Shown one piece after another: positions 63,881-64,000 of a stretch of DNA of 64,000 bases. The position numbers and the translations under genes are program-made. The notes below the pieces were generated by a model. The model was not told the origin of the DNA. It searched no databases and saw only the letters and a list, made by a program, of their open reading frames with translations. Positions within the stretch are counted from its first letter, which is position 1; each line of letters starts with the position of its first letter. Source of the DNA: Paractinoplanes lichenicola (GTDB lineage: Bacteria > Actinomycetota > Actinomycetes > Mycobacteriales > Micromonosporaceae); NCBI RefSeq assembly GCF_016785085.1, contig NZ_JAENHO010000010.1:359979-423978 (forward strand), written 5' to 3'.

Positions 63881-64000
63881 GTTCCCCCCGGTTTGGCGGA
63901 GCTTCTCAAGCATGATCGACTGATCATGGGGAGGAATTATCCGTGGCCGCACCGAAGAAGTACCCCGACGAACTACGGGCGAGGGCTGTGCGCCTGTATC
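63878..64000 (+). mobile_element. Left end of an IS3-family insertion sequence (runs off window)
   Basis: From TGAGTTCCCCCCGGTTTGG at 63878 (a TGA-type IS3 terminal sequence) to the window end. It includes a CATGATC/GATCATG inverted repeat (63911-63928) upstream of the transposase start. The right end and target repeat lie outside the window, so the boundary at 63878 is inferred. Confidence 0.55.
63943..64000 (+). CDS. IS3-family transposase OrfA (N-terminal fragment)
   Basis: Only the first 19 codons are in the window: VAAPKKYPDELRARAVRLY. This is the start of an HTH_Tnp_1/IS3 OrfA protein (typically K-K-Y-P-x-E-x-R-x-R-A-V-R). GGGGAGG nine bases before the GTG is a good ribosome site. OrfA binds the IS ends, and OrfB, read by frameshift, carries the DDE nuclease; both would continue beyond 64000. 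Confidence 0.75.
   Translation, partial: MAAPKKYPDELRARAVRLY

Overview
The window is one contiguous stretch of a very GC-rich actinobacterial chromosome. Third codon positions are almost all G or C, GTG starts are common, and many neighbouring genes overlap by four bases (ATGA or GTGA). The gene content (chemotaxis genes, YcnI-like, DUF1501/DUF1800 and RamB-type genes) suggests a motile or sporangium-forming Micromonosporaceae such as Actinoplanes. That placement is an inference from gene content, not from a marker gene. No rRNA or tRNA gene was seen.

Layout. 1-6.9 kb: S4 RNA-binding protein, YcnI-like secreted protein, DHH phosphoesterase, glucose-6-phosphate dehydrogenase, PrxQ peroxiredoxin, a STAS protein and a secreted zinc metalloprotease. 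6.9-8.3 kb: a gene-poor stretch with a degenerate 20-bp tandem repeat, a roughly 710-bp imperfect palindrome and an acetyltransferase remnant. 8.3-18.7 kb: small secreted and unknown proteins, DUF2252, a DUF1501/DUF1800 pair, ROK, MFS, six palindromic operator-like repeats, a flavin/F420 oxidoreductase and pirin. 19.4-25.6 kb: one 2,059-codon gene for a mostly disordered protein ending in a TPR-like domain. 25.6-31.6 kb: diguanylate cyclase, a four-gene MacAB-like export operon and an L,D-transpeptidase. 31.8-35.6 kb: a BrnT/BrnA-like pair, a zinc-ribbon protein, a CAP protein and an acyltransferase.

35.6-44.8 kb is the most coherent unit: seven overlapping genes, cheW - cheR(TPR) - cheW - mcp - cheA(REC) - cheB - a REC-REC-REC-histidine kinase. 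The parts match the Pseudomonas Wsp system (CheR with TPR, two CheWs, CheA-REC, CheB), which serves signalling rather than swimming. Here a receiver-fused histidine kinase takes the place of the GGDEF output protein WspR. Separate c-di-GMP enzymes lie at 25.6 kb (GGDEF) and 55 kb (EAL-DICT).

44.8-54 kb: a cell-wall amidase, a GNAT protein, a large ABC exporter (permease plus ATPase) divergent from a NarL-type two-component pair, and an unrecognised membrane-anchored protein. 54-58.5 kb: a VOC protein, a two-TM peptide, GNAT, EAL-DICT, a membrane protein and a RamB-type regulator. 58.6-61.6 kb: aceA-aceB, the glyoxylate shunt, transcribed away from the RamB-type gene across a short operator-bearing gap. 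61.6-64 kb: a DUF3800-like protein, a HAD hydrolase and the left end of an IS3-family element that runs off the window.

A recurring signal is a TANNNT hexamer (often TACGCT) 6-8 bases before the start codon of about ten genes that mostly lack a Shine-Dalgarno sequence. These look like leaderless transcripts, and the signal was used to choose several starts.
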